From Moesziomyces globuligerus (taxonomy: Eukaryota > Basidiomycota > Ustilaginomycetes > Ustilaginales > Ustilaginaceae), in assembly GCA_030849465.1 (NCBI GenBank), contig JARVLF010000007.1, positions 124,001-188,000 on the forward strand: a stretch of 64,000 bases of DNA, written 5' to 3'. Positions 45,343 through 55,319 of the stretch are shown in pieces. The position numbers and the translations under genes are program-made. Below the pieces are notes generated by a model. The model had not been told where the DNA came from, ran no database searches, and was given only the letters and a program-made list of their open reading frames with translations. Within the stretch, counting starts at the first letter, position 1; each line of letters starts with the position of its first letter.

Positions 45343-46645
45343 GTACGTGGGTGCCATGCCTGGCTCGATCGTCTCGTCTCTGCGCAAGGTCGGCGTCTCG
45401 GACCCCGTCATCCTGCTGGACGAGGTGGACAAGCTCGGCAGCGGCAACGGTTTGCACGGCGACCCCATGGCTGCGATGCTCGAGGTGCTGGACCCGGAGC
45501 AGAACCACACATTCAGCGACCACTACATCAACGTACCCATCGACCTGAGCCGCGTGCTCTTCATCGCGACGGCCAACTCGCTCGAGACGATCTCGCCGCC
45601 GCTGCTGGACCGTACCGAGGTGATCCACATCTCGGGCTACACGCACGACGAGAAGACGGCCATCGCACGCCAGTACCTCCTGCCCAAGCAGATCAAGGCG
45701 CAGGGCCTGACGCCCGATCAGCTCGTCGTCTCGGACGACGTGCTGCTCAAGGTCGCCATGGGCTACACGCGCGAGGCGGGCGTACGTACGCTGGAGCGCG
45801 AGATCGGTGCGCTGGCTCGTGCCAAGGCAGTCGAATACTCGCTCTCCAAGAAGGGCACGCTGAGGGACGAACAGGGCAACTCGAAGGAGTACGACCCCGT
45901 GATTCGCGAGGCCGACTTGGAACGGTACCTCGGACCGGACACGTACGAGCCCGAAGTAGCCGAGGCCAACGCGCGACCGGGTGTCTCGACCGGTTTGGCG
46001 TACCAAGGGTCTGGCTCGGGTGGAATTCTTCACATCGAGTCGCTGCTGCTGCCGCCGGGAAGTGGGTATTTGAAGCTGACGGGATCGTTGGGCGATGTGA
46101 TTCGCGAGTCGGCCGAGCTGGCGCTGTCGTGGGTCAAGGGCAATGCGTTCCAGCTGGGCATCGTGCACACGCGCGACTCGGAATTCCCCAAGAACGACAT
46201 CCACCTTCACCTCCCCTCGGGAGCGATTCCCAAGGATGGTCCTTCGGCGGGCGTGGCCATGACGTGTGCGCTCGTGAGTCTGTTGACCAAGACGCCCATC
46301 TCGCCGTACCTGGCCATGACGGGCGAGGTGACGCTGCGCGGTGTGGTGATGCCGGTGGGCGGGATCCGGGAGAAGCTCACGGCTGCTTCGCGCGCCGGCA
46401 TCCGCAAAGTGCTGCTGCCTCACCGCAACCGCAAAGACGTAGAGGCGGATCTGCCCAAAAAGGTGCGCGACGAGCTCGAGATCAAGTACGTCAAGACCGT
46501 CTGGGAGGCCATGGAGGCCGCCTTTGGCAACAAGCTGTTTGAAAACGCCGCGCTCGCCCTCGAGGCAAACGGATACGGCCACGAACACGAGGGCATCCGA
46601 GAGGGCCGCCGACTCATGCACGAGATCGAAGACTCACGATTGTGA
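43256..46645 (+). CDS. Peroxisomal ATP-dependent Lon protease
   Basis: The product has 1129 residues and would degrade misfolded matrix proteins in peroxisomes. It has an N-terminal LON substrate-binding domain (about 8-340, starting RLPVLPLPYPLVLHP), then a Gly-rich linker (about 420-445). The AAA+ module has Walker A GPPGTGKT at 655-662 and Walker B VILLDE at 718-723. The protease domain has catalytic Ser997 in KDGPSAGVAMT and Lys1040 in GGIREKLTAAS, the 43-residue spacing known from bacterial Lon. The last three residues are SRL, a type 1 peroxisomal targeting signal, and there is no mitochondrial presequence, so this is the Lon2/Pln type rather than Pim1. One exon; the ATG follows CGCAAC. 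Confidence 0.95.
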
Positions 46646-49081
46646 TCAGATTCCTCGGCCACATCGCCTTGGTGGTACCTGCGTCCGCGTTCACTTTGCT
46701 CCCTACATCCACCATCGTTGTCTTCCTCGTCTTCTAGCTTGTTTTCGCTTGTACGTATTGTATTCTAGGCCCTCATCTGACTCGATTGAACTGTTCGCAA
46801 AGCACAGGGAGGAATTGCAAATGGGGAGGCAGAGGAAGTTGTATGAGATCGGGGGGTGGGGTCCCGATGGGTTGATGAGGCTAGCGGTTGAAGGCTGATT
46901 CATTCTGGGATTGTGGACGGCTGACGTCGAAAGAATCGCGGGGCGAGGCGGCTGTCAGGCTTAGGGATTTGGCGTGCAACGGAAGTGGCAGGCGATTGCC
47001 GGGCAAAGGTTAGCAGGGCGGCTGCATAAGCGAAGCAGGTAGATTAGGCCGATGCAGGGATTTCACACACTGCGAATCATCGCGTATCTCGCTACGAGCA
47101 CCATGCCACGCTGACCGCTGACCGCTGCCCGCTCCGAGGTCCACGGCGCGAGGCTCCCAGGTCAGATGGTCAAAAGCGTGCGGGAAGGCGGCCAAAGGGG
47201 GGGGGAATGCGGGCAAGCGCGGATAAGCGCCACTCGAGCCTCTCGAGCCACTCGAGGGAGAAAACGCGTCGCTTACCTCAGTCGTGCGCCAAGAGGTGGC
47301 CTTCGGCAGAGCCGTCAAGATGGCGTCGTGCCTAATGCCTTGGGGATAGCCAGCGCCAGTGTGAATTTCCAGACACCGATGGGAATCGTAGCCCGCTTCA
47401 TCTGCACAGCCCGCCCTCGTCGGCAAGCTCGTTGGGCCCTCGGTCAGCCTGGCTGCAACGTTGGTCAGATTTGCCCGCTGCCTCGAACAATGCGGCTGCG
47501 TCCATCTTGGTCCGCGGCGATTGCGAGGCCTGGGTAAGCTGGAAAGGCTCGGGTCTCTGCTTGAAAGGGGTCTCGACGTGTGTAGCATGAAAACCTCTTG
47601 CTGCCCTTGCATCCACAGTGTGTGCCGTCGTAAGCCATCGAAGCCTCCCGCGGCTGATGGCGAGAAGCTCGTTCTGCCGCGTCGAGCTTTCCGACACGAC
47701 TCCGGTGGCAAATGCGAGGTGCTCCACTCGGCCTATCTTGACGGTCTGACGGATCTAACGTGCCGGAGCCATGCCGTTCCGGAAAAATGCTGTAAATTTA
47801 GGGGCATTTTTTAGGCCTGTAAAGCGGAAGAAGCTGGCAAGTTGCAATTGGATTCATACTGTATTCTCCTAAACTTTAGACACCCTTTTTTTTGGTCGGA
47901 ATTTCCTGATCAATGGCCTGGCAAGCCTGGAAATCAAGGCTGAGTCGGTTCGGAAGACGTGTCTCTCGGCGGGAGTTGGCCGTCGCGACCGACCGAGGCT
48001 TGGATTGTCTTGTCTTGCCTGAGCTTCTTGCTGTAGCTGGGTGGCCAACACGCGCCGTGGCGACGACGGGGCCAGCAGCGCGACTGCGATTCGTGCCAAA
48101 GTCAGGCCAGCCAGCAGGCCAGCAGGCCAGCTTCGATTGCTTGGCCATCAGCTCTAGCAGTGCGGGATTTTGATTTTATTATATCGCCTGGTCCGTAGGC
48201 GAGCGGCTGCACAAAAGGCTGGGGCTGGCGTGATTGGAAGCAGACCCGACGCGAAGCCGCGAAGCTTTTCTCGCCCAGGCCGAGCGTGGTGTGGATGGAA
48301 TTGAGTAGCCGACGTGACGGAGACACGGACGGAGCAAAGCTCAAACACGCCCAACGCTCCAACGCCTAAGCCCGCCGCCGCTGACTACGTATCGCTTCCG
48401 CCCTCGCCTCAGCGCTCTTACGTTCGCCACCCTGCCAATCCCTCCCTCCCATCTCTCCTTCGTCACCCCCATCCCGCCCGCCCCTCACACCCCGTCCGCC
48501 GTCGCTATCCCTTCTACCTCCGCGACACCACTTCCACCCCCCGACGGTCCAGCACCTCACCAAGCTCAGCGTAGCCACCCATCGCGCCTGTCGCCCGCCA
48601 CCCGCCTCTCGCCGCCCGAGTTCAGCGACACACCCTTCTATCGCGCCATCTAGCAACACCAGATCGAGTCCGATTCCGCTACTCTATCATCCACCTGGGC
48701 CGCTCACCCTCCATCCGCACGCCCGCCACCTAGACCCGTGCTTCTCTCCCAAACCTCACGCGTGCTGCCGCACTGGTGTTCTTCGCCCCCTGACTGGATC
48801 ACCACCAGTCGTCGACCAGGAGCCATCGAATCTTACTCCCGCTCGCTCCCGCCCACCATCTGCATCCGACTGAGCAGGGTCCGCGCTCCACTGCCACTTG
48901 TGACCGACACGGCGCCTCCGCACATCTAGCCCGCCTGCGCGACGGACTGCTTCGCACCACCCGTCAACGATTCACGGCCTTCGCGGCCTGCCCATCCCTC
49001 TAGGTACCACCAAGACCTTCCCTTATCTTCACTTCGCCTTATCCGAGCGGAGACATCGCCTCCTGCTCAACCTCTTTGACC
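46646..49081. other. 2.4-kb intergenic region with no recognised gene
   Basis: The left part is the 3' flank of Lon. The middle holds an AT-rich hairpin (47783-47811), a TATA-like patch at about 48172-48185 and a short CAGGCCAG repeat at about 48104-48130. From 48300 the DNA is CT-rich and probably forms the promoter and leader of the RSC-type gene; a CTCTAG near 49000 could be a leader-intron acceptor. No open frame here has recognisable content. Confidence 0.55.
47783..47811. repeat. AT-rich inverted repeat
   Basis: Arms AAAAATGC (47783-47790) and GCATTTTT (47804-47811) flank a 13-base loop, in an AT-rich island within GC-rich DNA. It could form a small hairpin. I cannot tell a terminator, a short element remnant and chance apart. 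Confidence 0.5.
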
Positions 49082-51961
49082 ATGTCGAATCCTTACCAGC
49101 TGCAACAGCAGCAACAGCAGGCCATGGCGTCCGGCAGCAACTCGCCGCTCGCTACCCCCCTCCCCATCAAGCGGGGACGTGGCCGACCACCAAAGAATCG
49201 CAATCCCAACGCCACCCCGACTCAGCCTGCCCCACCTCCGCCGCCCAAGCCTGCTCCGCAGCAGCGCACTTCCCACATCACATCGCCCCGCCCTCGCGCA
49301 GCCCAGCCAACCGTCTACTCGTCAACAGCCTCTCCCTTTCAACCGCCACCACCCACCGGCTTCCCCTCACATTCTTTAGGTCCCGGCATCCCGGAGCAGC
49401 AGAACATGTTTTACCACCCCATCCCTACCGCCATCCACTCGTCACCTCTGCCCGGCACCGCCAACACCGTGCCCTCTTTTCCGTCGATACCCGCGTTCCA
49501 ACGGCAGCAGCAGATCCAGCAGCAGCAGTCCCAACAGTCCATTCGAGACGCGCAGCAGGCCAGGGCATCCGCCGCTCACGCCTCGAGCCACGAGGCAATG
49601 TCCATCGACGACGTAGCTTCGGCTGGCACCTCAGCGCCCGCATTGACCGCGAACGCAGAACCGACCATCATGACCGCAGCAGGAGGCTCGATCGGCGCAG
49701 GTCTGGGGCAGGCAGTCGGCAATGCTGGCGCATCCCCCGCCAGCCGCACTCGCAGAAAGGCCGACGCCAACGAGCCCGAGCTCAAGGTACCCGAGTCCTT
49801 TGATCACGGCTGGATGAACGAGCCTGCAGATGCGAACGAGGCCGAGAGCGTCTATGCTGCGGTGGTCGATTGCATTCGCAGTCACGCCGACGCCGCCGGC
49901 CGCCGGCTATCCGAGTCGCTCGAGGAGTGCCCCGACCCGGAGGTGGATCCAGAGTATTACGAGAAGGTCGAGAAGCCCACGTCGCTCCAGGCCATCTCGC
50001 AACGCATTCGCGAACGCGAGTATCCCAAGGTCACCGACTTTGAGATGGACGTGCTGCAGCTCTTCGAGAACGCTCGCAGGCTGCATCCCATCGGCAGCCA
50101 GCCGTACGCAGACGCCGTCGTCCTGCAGCGCCTCTACCATGAGCTCACCAAAGCGCGCCCATCGACCCGCGAGCCCATCACCGCCAAAGCCGTGCTTGCC
50201 GCCGCCGCCGCGGCCGACGCAAGCAGACACTTTTCTTCGATTCCGCACGGCCCGCTCTACGCCAGCGCCGGCTCGCACGGCGACCTCACAACCCGCATCA
50301 GCAGCAAGTCCAAGACATACTACGAGCATCTCAACCTCAAGGGCAAGGCCTTCCGCGTCGGCGACTGGATCCACCTCATCAATCCCTCCGATCCCGCCAA
50401 GCCTATCGTCGCCCAGATCTTCAAGGTCTTGCGGCGCGAGGACGACGAGCCCGACCAAGGATGGGTCACCGTCTGCTGGTACTACCGTCCCGAACAGACG
50501 TTCCACCCGGCCTCCAAGCGCTTCTTCAAGGACGAGGTGGTCAAGACTGGCTACTTTGCCGACCACCACATCGAGGATATCCTCGAGAAGATCATGGTCA
50601 TGTTCTACACAAAGTACATCCGTGGCCGCCCCAAGCCCGAGTATTGGGATCCCCGCAGCCCGCTCTACGTGACCGAGTCGAGGTACAACGAGCAGCAGCG
50701 CGTCTTCCACAAGATCAAGAGCTGGGCCAGCTGTGTGCCCGAGGAGATCCGCAAGGTCGAGACGCCCATGAACTACTTTGAGAAGGCCATCGCTCCGCCT
50801 CCCAAGGAAGAGTCGCCGTTCCTCCGTGGCGTCCATGGGCCTGGTGCACTGAGGGACGAGGACGCGTCGAGCGGAGAAGGCGCCGAATTCCCCGACCTCT
50901 TCAAGGACGCTATCGACGATTTCCGGCCGAAAAAGAAGGGCCGCGCGCCCGACGGCTCGGACGGGTCGGAAGCGGCAGGCGACGCCTTCACGCGCTTGGC
51001 CTCGCTCGTGGCTGCGCGTGTCACTCCCGATCAGTACTTCCGCCTGCAGCAGCTGCTCTCCACACCGCAAGCGGCCACGCTCGACATGGCGCAGCTCAGC
51101 AACGAACTCGGCGGCGTCGATGTGAATCTGCTCTCCGAGCTGCGCGGTGCCGCCGTTGCGGCAGGCGTTGCTTCCGCAGGCCTCGAAAAGGTCGCCTCGT
51201 CCAACTTTGCCGACATGGCGAGCGGTACGCAGTCGCAGCCAGCACAGGCTCTCGAGGCGTCGCAGCAGCAGACGACGATCGGCGTGGTGGATCTGGTCCG
51301 ATCGCAGCGTGGCGAAGGATTCTACGCGACGCTGCCGCCCGAGACGTGTAGTCTGTTTGCGGATCAACCGGGTGGGCAGGTGAGCTGGTATGCTGCTGCG
51401 CCGTTAGATCTGCCGCTGCAGAACGATCTGCACAAGAACGGGTTCTACGCGCCGCAGCAAGCGCACCTCCGACATCATACACTCGACTACCTCTACCAGC
51501 AAGCGGCCACACGCATCGAGGGCGATGCTGGCGCTGACGCGCAGGCCCGCAATAATGGCCGGGTCGGCGCCTCGCAGCCGCTCCAGCCCAGCGCTTCGGC
51601 CAACGGCAATGCGACTCCGCGCGCACTGATGACGGGCTCGTCGCCCTATGTGCCGCACGCCTCGGGCATGTACGACTTCTTGGCTCCCAGTGCGCGCAAC
51701 TCGCCTATGCTCAGACCCGGTTTCATCGGCACTGGCGCCATCGCCGGCGCCGTGGCGGCGGGAGGAGGGAGCATGCCAACCGCCAGCAGCAACGGTAGCA
51801 CCGACGAGGCACTTACGCCGGTCATGAGCCAGAACACGGGCTGGTACGGCGGCAACGAGTGGGGGGAGGACCCCCAGAAGACGGCAGAGGCGCTCGCAGA
51901 GTTCTCCAGCCAATACGGCAGCGAGGCTGGCCAGCTCAATCTCTCGCACTACCTCTCGTAG
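49082..51961 (+). CDS. RSC1/RSC2-type bromodomain-BAH chromatin-remodelling subunit
   Basis: The product has 959 residues and is likely a subunit of the RSC (SWI/SNF-class) nucleosome remodeller. An AT-hook-like KRGRGRPPKNR lies near residues 29-39, in a Gln/Pro-rich N-terminus. One bromodomain spans about 252-360 (PEYYEKVEKPTSLQAISQRI...FENARRLHPIGSQPY). A BAH domain spans about 421-545 (AFRVGDWIHLINP...VCWYYRPEQTFHPASKRFF...VFHKIKSWAS). The C-terminal half is low-complexity. In the bromodomain the usual acetyl-lysine-binding Asn position reads His (about 335). Budding and fission yeast counterparts have two bromodomains; I see only one. The ATG at 49082 is the first real ATG in frame. Confidence 0.88.
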   Translation: MSNPYQLQQQQQQAMASGSNSPLATPLPIKRGRGRPPKNRNPNATPTQPAPPPPPKPAPQQRTSHITSPRPRAAQPTVYSSTASPFQPPPPTGFPSHSLGPGIPEQQNMFYHPIPTAIHSSPLPGTANTVPSFPSIPAFQRQQQIQQQQSQQSIRDAQQARASAAHASSHEAMSIDDVASAGTSAPALTANAEPTIMTAAGGSIGAGLGQAVGNAGASPASRTRRKADANEPELKVPESFDHGWMNEPADANEAESVYAAVVDCIRSHADAAGRRLSESLEECPDPEVDPEYYEKVEKPTSLQAISQRIREREYPKVTDFEMDVLQLFENARRLHPIGSQPYADAVVLQRLYHELTKARPSTREPITAKAVLAAAAAADASRHFSSIPHGPLYASAGSHGDLTTRISSKSKTYYEHLNLKGKAFRVGDWIHLINPSDPAKPIVAQIFKVLRREDDEPDQGWVTVCWYYRPEQTFHPASKRFFKDEVVKTGYFADHHIEDILEKIMVMFYTKYIRGRPKPEYWDPRSPLYVTESRYNEQQRVFHKIKSWASCVPEEIRKVETPMNYFEKAIAPPPKEESPFLRGVHGPGALRDEDASSGEGAEFPDLFKDAIDDFRPKKKGRAPDGSDGSEAAGDAFTRLASLVAARVTPDQYFRLQQLLSTPQAATLDMAQLSNELGGVDVNLLSELRGAAVAAGVASAGLEKVASSNFADMASGTQSQPAQALEASQQQTTIGVVDLVRSQRGEGFYATLPPETCSLFADQPGGQVSWYAAAPLDLPLQNDLHKNGFYAPQQAHLRHHTLDYLYQQAATRIEGDAGADAQARNNGRVGASQPLQPSASANGNATPRALMTGSSPYVPHASGMYDFLAPSARNSPMLRPGFIGTGAIAGAVAAGGGSMPTASSNGSTDEALTPVMSQNTGWYGGNEWGEDPQKTAEALAEFSSQYGSEAGQLNLSHYLS

Positions 51962-52675
51962 CCCCGGTGCATCACCCATGAATAGTCTCGCGCTCTTCGG
52001 TTGCCTGCCGACGTCGCGAACCTCCCTACTCTCACCCTCTCGACAGACGCATCGTTTGCACATCCGCATTGGTAATCTCAGTTCCGTTGTATTTGTTCCC
52101 TTCCCAGTGTCTCGTAGTGCGGCTAATATCACCGAGCGGTCTCATGAACTCGACGTTGTGGTCTGAGAGCTCGCTTACGTAATAGCCCTGGAGGCAATGC
52201 CGTGTGAGCTTGGAAGCGACTTGCTGAATTTAAGCCCGATCACCGCGTGCTCTGCTGCCTGGCGATTGGACCAGCTTGCTCGATGGGAGAAACAGCGCAT
52301 CCGCAAAGGCACGCACACGAGACTTCCGCACAAACCAGCCCGACGGTCATCCTGTGCGGCTTCACCTTTCTCTCCATCATCTTGCCCTCTCCGCTTCATA
52401 CCCCTTCGTCGCATCACTACCCTTTCTCCTCCCCTCTCGCTCTGTTCTCTACATCGGACCTTTTTGCCGCGTCTCCCCTGCTCCACCCGCGGTCCAAACT
52501 GTCTCCAGCTCCGCATCCGTTTCCTGTCAGCCTTTCCCATCAACGTTCAATCAGTCGCGGTTTCACTCCTGACACGCATCCGTCCACTGCCGCTCTTCGC
52601 TACCTGACCGAAAGAAAAGACAAGCAATTCACTCGCAGTTCCCCCGCCCGAACCACGCGAAAAAAAGCAGCAACC
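51962..52675. other. Intergenic region before the Scd6-like gene
   Basis: 3' flank of the RSC-type gene and promoter/leader of the Scd6-like gene, which becomes CT-rich from about 52340. Open frames crossing into the Scd6 start (from 52247) have no conserved content upstream of the ATG at 52676. No other gene is seen. Confidence 0.55.
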
Positions 52676-54393
52676 ATGGCGACCGCCGAATACATCGGAG
52701 CGCTCATCTCGCTCATCTCCAAGTCCGACATCCGCTACCAGGGACTGCTCGCCTCGATCAACCCGGAGCAGGCCACCATCGCGCTCGAAAAGGTGCGCTC
52801 CTGGGGCACCGAGGGCCGCGTCTCGGCGCAAGGCCGTCCGCAAGAAGAGATCCCTCCGAGCGACCATGTGTATGAGTACATCATGTTCCGCGCCGCCGAT
52901 GTCAAGGACCTCAAGATCGACGATGCCAACCCACCCAAGCAGGCCCCCGTACCACCGCAGCCCGCACTCAACGACCCCGCCATCCTCAATGTGAGTACCT
53001 CAACCGCCACGCGACGAACCCCAGCAGCAGCAGCAGCTGGCAAAGCGAGCTTCCATGGACGCCCGAGACCCCCATATGATGAACTATTTACGGATGTAAA
53101 ACTGTCCTTCGGGACATGTCATTGTCCGAGAGCGCAAAACCGTGTGGATCTCTCCGTTGCCTTCCTACTGATCCCCGGTCCCCGGTGCCGTGGAAGCTCG
53201 CAGCAGGCTTGCGCTGGGCCGTTGCTAGATGTGCCGTCCTGTCACGCGGGAAGCTGGGACTGACGTTCTTGCTTGATGCTTTCTTTTCATAGTCTTCTGC
53301 ACAGCAACCTGGTCCTGCCGGTGGCTTTGGCGCACCTGCGGGCATGTACGGCATGCCGCCCGCACCATACGGTGCTCCCTTCCCCGGACAGGGAGGCTTT
53401 GGCGGTCCGCCTGCGCAGTTCAATGGCGCGCCCGGCGCTCCTGCAGCGCAGCGCTCGCCACAGCCCCCCGCCGCAGCTACTCCGTCGACAGCAGCATTCG
53501 AACCAGCACGCGCGCCAGAAGCAGCGCAGGCATCCAAGCAGGCGACGTCCGCCGCCGAATCGAGCCAAGCTGCGCCGGCCAAGGCGGAGGACAAGTCGAG
53601 CGCAGACAAGGTGCTGGAAGAGATGTCGAAGCTGAGCGTGTCGAAGCCGCCGGCGACGTCTGCTTCGCCCTCGTCGCTGCCGCCTGCGGCGCACCATCTG
53701 CCGCCCATCCCGCGCGCTGCTGCTGCGGCAGCGAATGCGGCGGCGCAATCCGAGCGTCGCAATGGCGCGGGCAGCGGCGCGGCTCCGAGAGGCGGTAACA
53801 ACCGGGAGCGCCAGCGTGGCGGTGCGCACGGCGCGCACGGCGCGACGCACGAGGTGGGCGGGCCGAGCATGCCGAACCGGGAGTTTGACTTTGAGTCTGC
53901 GAATGCCAAGTTCCAGAAGCACAAGGATGCGGGCGACGAGGTGGCGGGTTCGGATGCGGGCGCGGGTGCGGCGACGGGTGGATTGCTCGAGGCGATTCCG
54001 CCGCCGTCGTCCGAGTCGCCCGGTGGCTTCTACGACAAGTCGGGCTTCTTTGACAACATCTCGTCCGAGATCAAGGAGCGGTACGAGCGCACGCCGGGCG
54101 TCGGGCCGGGTGCCGAGGTGGGCGGCGAGGCGAGCTCGTTCTTCGATGCGCCTGGTGGGCGGGGTGGCCGGGGCGGCCGCGGCGGAGGAGGTAGGGGCAG
54201 GGGACGCGCGAATAGGATCGCAGAGGAGATGAAGAACATGCAGACGTTTGGCGATACGGGCGCATCCGTCGGCGGAGGCGGAGGACGCGGCGGTCGTGGC
54301 CGTGGACGCCCGAGGGGCAGGGGTAGGGGCCGCCCGGGCAACGGCGAGGCCAACGCCAACGGCTTCAACACGGCACCCATGCGCCTCGGATGA
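52676..54393 (+). CDS. Scd6/Lsm14-type mRNP granule protein
   Basis: Two exons are proposed, 52676-52990 (105 codons) and 53293-54393, with a 302-nt GTGAGT...CATAG intron in phase 0. The product has 471 residues and is a translational repressor and decapping activator of P-bodies. The N-terminal Lsm domain is clear (ISLISKSDIRYQGLLASINPE...VRSWGTEGR, about 8-80). An FDF/DFDF motif (NREFDFESANAKFQKH) lies near 301-316, an FFD box (GGFYDKSGFFDNISSE) near 350-365, and RGG-rich tails at about 393-410 and 435-458. The intron is about three times longer than the others in the window and contains a box C/D snoRNA. Reading into the intron meets a stop at 53263. Confidence 0.92.
53067..53180 (+). ncRNA. 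Intronic box C/D snoRNA, predicted 18S A420 (yeast numbering) methylation guide
   Basis: This lies inside the only intron of the Scd6-like gene. Box C is ATGATGA (53076-53082) and box D is CTGA (53168-53171). The 11 bases at 53156-53166 (GTTGCCTTCCT) can pair with AGGAAGGCAGC, a universally conserved 18S rRNA stretch, with one G-U pair. The fifth base before box D pairs with the first A of GGAAGG, which corresponds to yeast 18S A420 (guided by snR52) and human A468 (guided by U83). Flanking arms GACC/GGTC and CCATGG-A-CGCC/GGTGCCGTGG (53053-53063 with 53184-53193) can form an external stem. A cUUCGg hairpin (53103-53116) sits between the boxes. A D'-box guide target was not identified. Mature ends are approximate. 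Confidence 0.8.
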
Positions 54394-54752
54394 TTTCGTC
54401 CGCCGCTCACCTGTCCTTGTTACATTCGTCACGCCTGCATAGCGGACGCACACGCCACGCATCTCATGCTCATCCGACTCAGACCCAGACAGGTCTTTGC
54501 GAAGGACAAGAAATTGCATACGCTGGCTTGCTGCCGCTGTGGGGCAGCGCCAGCCACAAGGCATTTGATACAGTGTGGGTGGGACCGAAGGCGGCGATGA
54601 TCGCCAGCTGTACTTTGGGCGCAGATGAGACTGAGCTTGTGTAGACATGGACGAGAAGGTTCGCCGAGCAGGGTTCGAGACAAGGTGAGCCTTTGGTGGG
54701 GGCGTTGGCAAAAGGAAGGGGGGAGGGGGTATTCGAGGGGATGATGGGGATG
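54394..54752. other. Convergent 3' region
   Basis: Shared 3' flank of the Scd6-like gene (+) and the small membrane protein gene (-). Nothing else is seen. Confidence 0.6.
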
Positions 54753-55319
54753 TTAGAGGCGTTTCTGGAGTTGATCCTTTGCGTCTTCGGCCTTGTGCTT
54801 TGCGTCGTTCAAGGCGTCCTTTGCGTTGTCCTGGAGGGCGTTTACGGCGTTTGCACCTCCGCCGAGTCTCTGTACGTGGTGAGCGATGATGCCTGCGGCA
54901 CCGCCGAGGCCAGCGCCGCCGAGGAGGCCGTTGACGAGGCCGGTTCGGCGGAGGAAGATGGCGGGGAGGACGAGTGCGCCGAGGACGGAGCCGATGAGGT
55001 GGAGGTCGTCCTGACGAACGCGCTGGGCGTCTAGACGGAGGCCGGAGGTGCGGGCGGCGAGCGAAGGATGGTCGAGCTGACTGGCAGCTGCGTATCCACC
55101 TACCGAGCCGACACCTGCCCCTGCCACGGGTACGATCCAGTTGTACCTCGCGAGGCCACGGAGGCTAAACCCTCTCCCGCGCGCCGCCTGCACAAGGTAG
55201 AGGGGTGTCGCCAGGAGACATCCGTACTGAAGCCCCTGCACGGTATAACGACCGACGTAGTACGCCGAATCCTCCTCCATCCCCGCCGCGGTAAGCTGCG
55301 TCTTGAGCTGCTGCGACAT
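54753..55319 (-). CDS. Unrecognised four-helix membrane protein with amphipathic tail
   Basis: The product has 188 residues and I do not recognise the family. Hydrophobic segments lie at about 27-47, 60-80, 106-124 and 126-147. The last two are Gly/Ala-rich (GLLGGAGLGGAAGII), somewhat like Tim17/Tim23-type helices. The C-terminal 32 residues (about 157-188) form a charged repeat of the form DNAKDALNDAKHKAEDAKDQ, an amphipathic helix resembling LEA or lipid-binding tails. The ATG at 55319 opens directly before the soluble N-terminus (MSQQLKTQLTAAGMEED). The frame extends upstream to 55799, but that part is Arg/Ser-rich and looks like leader. No intron is needed. Confidence 0.72.
   Translation of the reverse strand: MSQQLKTQLTAAGMEEDSAYYVGRYTVQGLQYGCLLATPLYLVQAARGRGFSLRGLARYNWIVPVAGAGVGSVGGYAAASQLDHPSLAARTSGLRLDAQRVRQDDLHLIGSVLGALVLPAIFLRRTGLVNGLLGGAGLGGAAGIIAHHVQRLGGGANAVNALQDNAKDALNDAKHKAEDAKDQLQKRL

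Noticed and set aside
43808..46621. A 937-codon open frame antisense to the Lon gene
   Set aside because: Same explanation: a composition-driven shadow of a conserved gene whose motifs are all on the plus strand.
46871..46927. TTGATGA followed by CTGA near the Lon 3' flank, like a C/D snoRNA
   Set aside because: Box C lacks the leading purine, the box spacing is only about 20 or 50 nt, and no rRNA complementarity was recognised.
47797..47803. TTAGGGG resembling a telomeric repeat
   Set aside because: A single occurrence, with no tandem repetition.
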